Below, piece after piece: positions 6,036 to 8,403 of a stretch of DNA of 8,403 nt. Source of the stretch: 66-474 sp036568625 (GTDB lineage Bacteria; Pseudomonadota; Gammaproteobacteria; Xanthomonadales; Rhodanobacteraceae); the NCBI GenBank assembly GCA_036568625.1, contig DATCSF010000296.1, positions 1-8,403 of the forward strand. Reading direction: 5' to 3'. Below the pieces are notes generated by a model. The model had not been told where the DNA came from. It was given only the letters and a program-made list of their open reading frames with translations, and made no database searches. Position 1 is the stretch's first letter. Each line of letters opens with the position of its first letter. The position numbers and the translations under genes were made by a program.

Positions 6036-6911
6036 TCAATGCTTCATCTTCGCGGCCAGCGTCGCACCGAGGTCGGCCGGCGACTTCACGGTGGTGACGC
6101 CGGCCTTCTCCAGCGCGGCGAACTTGGCCGCGGCCGTGCCCTTGCCGCCGGAGATGATCGCACCCGCGTGGCCCATGCGCTTGCCCGGCGGCGCCGAAGC
6201 ACCGGCGATGAACGCGACCACGGGCTTGGTGACGTGTTCCGCGATGAACTCGGCCGCCTCTTCCTCGGCGCTGCCGCCGATCTCGCCGACCATGATGATG
6301 CCTTCGGTCTGGGCGTCGTCCTGGAACAGCCTCAGGCAGTCGATGAAGTTCATGCCGTTGATCGGATCGCCGCCGATGCCAATGACCGTCGACTGACCGA
6401 GGTCCACGTTGGTGGTCTGGAACACGGCTTCATACGTCAGCGTGCCCGAGCGCGACACGATCGCCACCTTGCCGGGCTTGTGGATATGACCCGGCATGAT
6501 GCCGATCTTGCATCCACCCGGCGTGATGATGCCCGGGCAGTTGGGACCGATCAGCACGGTATCCGGATATCCCTTCAGCACGTTCTTGACGCGCAGCATG
6601 TCGAGCACCGGGATGCCCTCGGTGATCGCGACGATCACGCGGATGCCGCCGGCCGCGGCCTCGAGAATGGCATCGGCCGCGAACGGCGGCGGTACGAAGA
6701 TCACCGACGCGTCGGCGCCGGTATCGTCGACCGCTTCGCGCACGGTGTTGTAAACCGGCAGGCCGATGTGTTCGGTGCCGCCCTTGCCGGGCGTGACACC
6801 GCCGACCAGTTTGGTGCCGTAATCCAGCGCCTGCTGCGAATGGAAGGTGCCCTGGTGGCCGGTGAAGCCCTGGCAGATGACCTTGGTGTCTTTGTTGACA
6901 AGAACGGACAT
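6036..6911 (-). CDS. sucD: Succinyl-CoA synthetase alpha subunit SucD
   Basis: With SucC this subunit interconverts succinyl-CoA plus ADP and phosphate with succinate, CoA and ATP, the substrate-level phosphorylation step of the TCA cycle, in the cytoplasm. The 291-residue length is normal for the family. It has an N-terminal Rossmann-type CoA-binding domain (KVICQGFTGHQGTFHSQQA, 10-28; GGVTPGKGG, 37-45), IGPNCPGIITPG (121-132), SRSGTLTYE (153-161), GIGGDPINGMNF (178-189) and the phosphohistidine motif GKRMGHAGAIISGG with His at 248. The ATG at 6911 is chosen because it gives the family N-terminus MSVLVNKDTKVI; a GAAGGA site (6922-6927) is 10 nt away, slightly long. The frame remains open upstream through the spacer to a TTG at 7046, but those residues look non-coding. 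It is 174 bp from sucC, far more than usual for this pair. Confidence 0.97.
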   Translation of the reverse strand: MSVLVNKDTKVICQGFTGHQGTFHSQQALDYGTKLVGGVTPGKGGTEHIGLPVYNTVREAVDDTGADASVIFVPPPFAADAILEAAAGGIRVIVAITEGIPVLDMLRVKNVLKGYPDTVLIGPNCPGIITPGGCKIGIMPGHIHKPGKVAIVSRSGTLTYEAVFQTTNVDLGQSTVIGIGGDPINGMNFIDCLRLFQDDAQTEGIIMVGEIGGSAEEEAAEFIAEHVTKPVVAFIAGASAPPGKRMGHAGAIISGGKGTAAAKFAALEKAGVTTVKSPADLGATLAAKMKH

Positions 6912-6959
6912 TTCGTTGGAGTCCTTCGTAATCGTGTGGATCTGGAGCTTCGGCAACCG

Positions 6960-6984
6960 CTGCGCGTTGCTAAGCAACGCGCAG
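6960..6984. repeat. Perfect 25-bp palindrome in the sucC-sucD spacer
   Basis: CTGCGCGTTGC at 6960-6970 and its exact complement GCAACGCGCAG at 6974-6984 are separated by 3 nt. In the sucCD RNA this gives an 11-bp stem with a UUA loop, about 33 nt upstream of the sucD ribosome binding site. It could stabilise or process the message, or be the remains of a repeat. No T-run follows on either strand. Confidence 0.85.
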
Positions 6985-7031
6985 AGAGACATGCCTCCAC
7001 AACCCCTGCATCGCCGCTGCGCGACGATGCC

Positions 7032-7052
7032 GCCCCCTTGACTCAAGGGGGC
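7032..7052. repeat. Perfect 21-bp palindrome in the sucC-sucD spacer
   Basis: GCCCCCTTGA at 7032-7041 and TCAAGGGGGC at 7043-7052 are exact complements around a single central base. In RNA the realistic hairpin is an 8-bp stem with a 5-nt loop. On the plus strand it is followed by TGAAAAAG, and on the minus strand it is preceded by CTTTTTCA. It starts about 34 bp past the sucC stop on the minus strand. Confidence 0.85.
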
Positions 7053-7085
7053 TGAAAAAGCGCTGCGCCGGAATGTTCCCCAGCA

Positions 7086-8252
<1,167 letters not shown>

Positions 8253-8258
8253 TCAAGG

Positions 8259-8263
8259 ACCTC
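8259..8263 (-). promoter_or_regulatory. Ribosome binding site of sucC
   Basis: GAGGT on the minus strand lies 6 nt before the ATG at 8252. It is of interest because a hairpin (8277-8292) sits only 13 bp upstream of it. Confidence 0.7.
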
Positions 8264-8276
8264 ATGATTCCCGAAG

Positions 8277-8360
8277 GTGCCGGCAGCGGCACGAGCCGCC
8301 ATCCCGTACCGATGGCGAGATTGATTCAGGAGCCTTTGAAGAGCCGTCGCGAGCGACGGC
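8277..8360 (-). promoter_or_regulatory. sucC leader with three consecutive hairpins
   Basis: The region upstream of sucC contains three perfect inverted repeats: GTGCCG/CGGCAC at 8277-8292 (4-nt loop), CGCCATC/GATGGCG at 8297-8317 (7-nt loop) and GCCGTCG/CGACGGC at 8343-8360 (4-nt loop). Short stems are common in GC-rich DNA, but three in 84 bp directly before a ribosome binding site suggests a structured 5' leader or a repeat-derived region. None has a U-tract on the minus strand, so they are not evident terminators. I do not recognise a known riboswitch class. The promoter itself is not resolved and may lie at the window edge or beyond. Confidence 0.45.
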
Positions 8361-8403
8361 AAATTGCGGGCCGCCGGGGCGCGGGAAGCGGAGTGTACAC
8401 GCC

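Larger units (their letters stand above)
6912..7085 (-). other. 174-bp palindrome-rich spacer between sucC and sucD
   Basis: In most bacteria sucC and sucD overlap or nearly touch, so this spacer looks like inserted sequence. It contains two perfect palindromes (6960-6984 and 7032-7052, entered separately), a 6-bp stem GCATCG/CGATGC at 7008-7030, and the sucD ribosome binding site at 6922-6927. No U-tract follows any hairpin on the minus strand, so a full terminator is not indicated. I see no gene in it: both strands have short open frames here but none with family features. From memory, similar text (a CCCCCTTGA palindrome next to a TGAAAAAG run) occurs between genes in other Proteobacteria. 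Confidence 0.6.

Noticed and set aside
6013..6039. TTGAAC/TAAAAT as a nadE promoter (minus strand)
   Set aside because: The spacer is only 15 bp and the transcript would begin at the terminator hairpin; the match is too weak to list.
6912..7046. N-terminal extension of SucD to a TTG at 7046
   Set aside because: The extra 45 residues are translated from the palindromic spacer, and the family N-terminus begins at the ATG at 6911, which has its own ribosome binding site.
6039..7055. 338-codon plus-strand open frame covering sucD completely
   Set aside because: It mirrors sucD codons on the opposite strand, has no recognisable domain and is rich in R, D, H and V as expected of an antisense shadow.
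8392..8397. TACACT on the minus strand as the sucC -10 box
   Set aside because: It matches only 4 of 6 positions and the matching -35 would lie outside the window, so it cannot be judged.

Overview
The window is high-GC, gene-dense DNA from a gammaproteobacterium, most likely of the order Xanthomonadales (a Rhodanobacter/Dyella/Xanthomonas-like lineage). The basis is the high GC content, the conserved bamD divergent from rluD-pgeF arrangement, and several short palindromic or reiterated intergenic sequences of a style I associate with that order. The assignment is an inference from pattern recognition, not from a database search.

Layout from left to right: (1) positions 1-323, plus strand, the C-terminal end of an FtsX/MacB-type ABC transporter permease cut by the window edge. 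(2) 306-1205, minus strand, a putative exported protein of unknown function that overlaps the permease tail to tail and has its own candidate promoter. (3) 1249-3058, minus strand, the translationally coupled pair rluD-pgeF (23S rRNA pseudouridine synthase and laccase-domain purine nucleoside phosphorylase). (4) 3131-3973, plus strand, bamD, divergent from rluD across 72 bp. (5) 3974-4322, a 349-bp gap between two convergent 3' ends, mostly filled by a structured repeat-like element. (6) 4323-5966, minus strand, nadE, glutamine-dependent NAD+ synthetase. (7) 5981-6008, a strong intrinsic terminator for the sucCD transcript just upstream of nadE. (8) 6036-8252, minus strand, sucC and sucD (succinyl-CoA synthetase), separated by an unusual 174-bp spacer with two perfect palindromes. 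(9) 8253-8403, a sucC leader with three successive hairpins.

The recognised genes are core housekeeping functions: outer-membrane protein assembly, ribosome maturation, nucleoside salvage, NAD synthesis and the TCA cycle. I see no defence system, CRISPR array, prophage, transposase, tRNA or rRNA, and no evidence of a novel multi-gene system. The unusual content is small-scale: two in-frame low-complexity insertions inside conserved enzymes (about 29 residues in PgeF, about 12 in NadE), a roughly 280-bp element with hairpin ends between bamD and nadE, a palindrome-rich insertion splitting sucC from sucD, and one uncharacterised exported protein.
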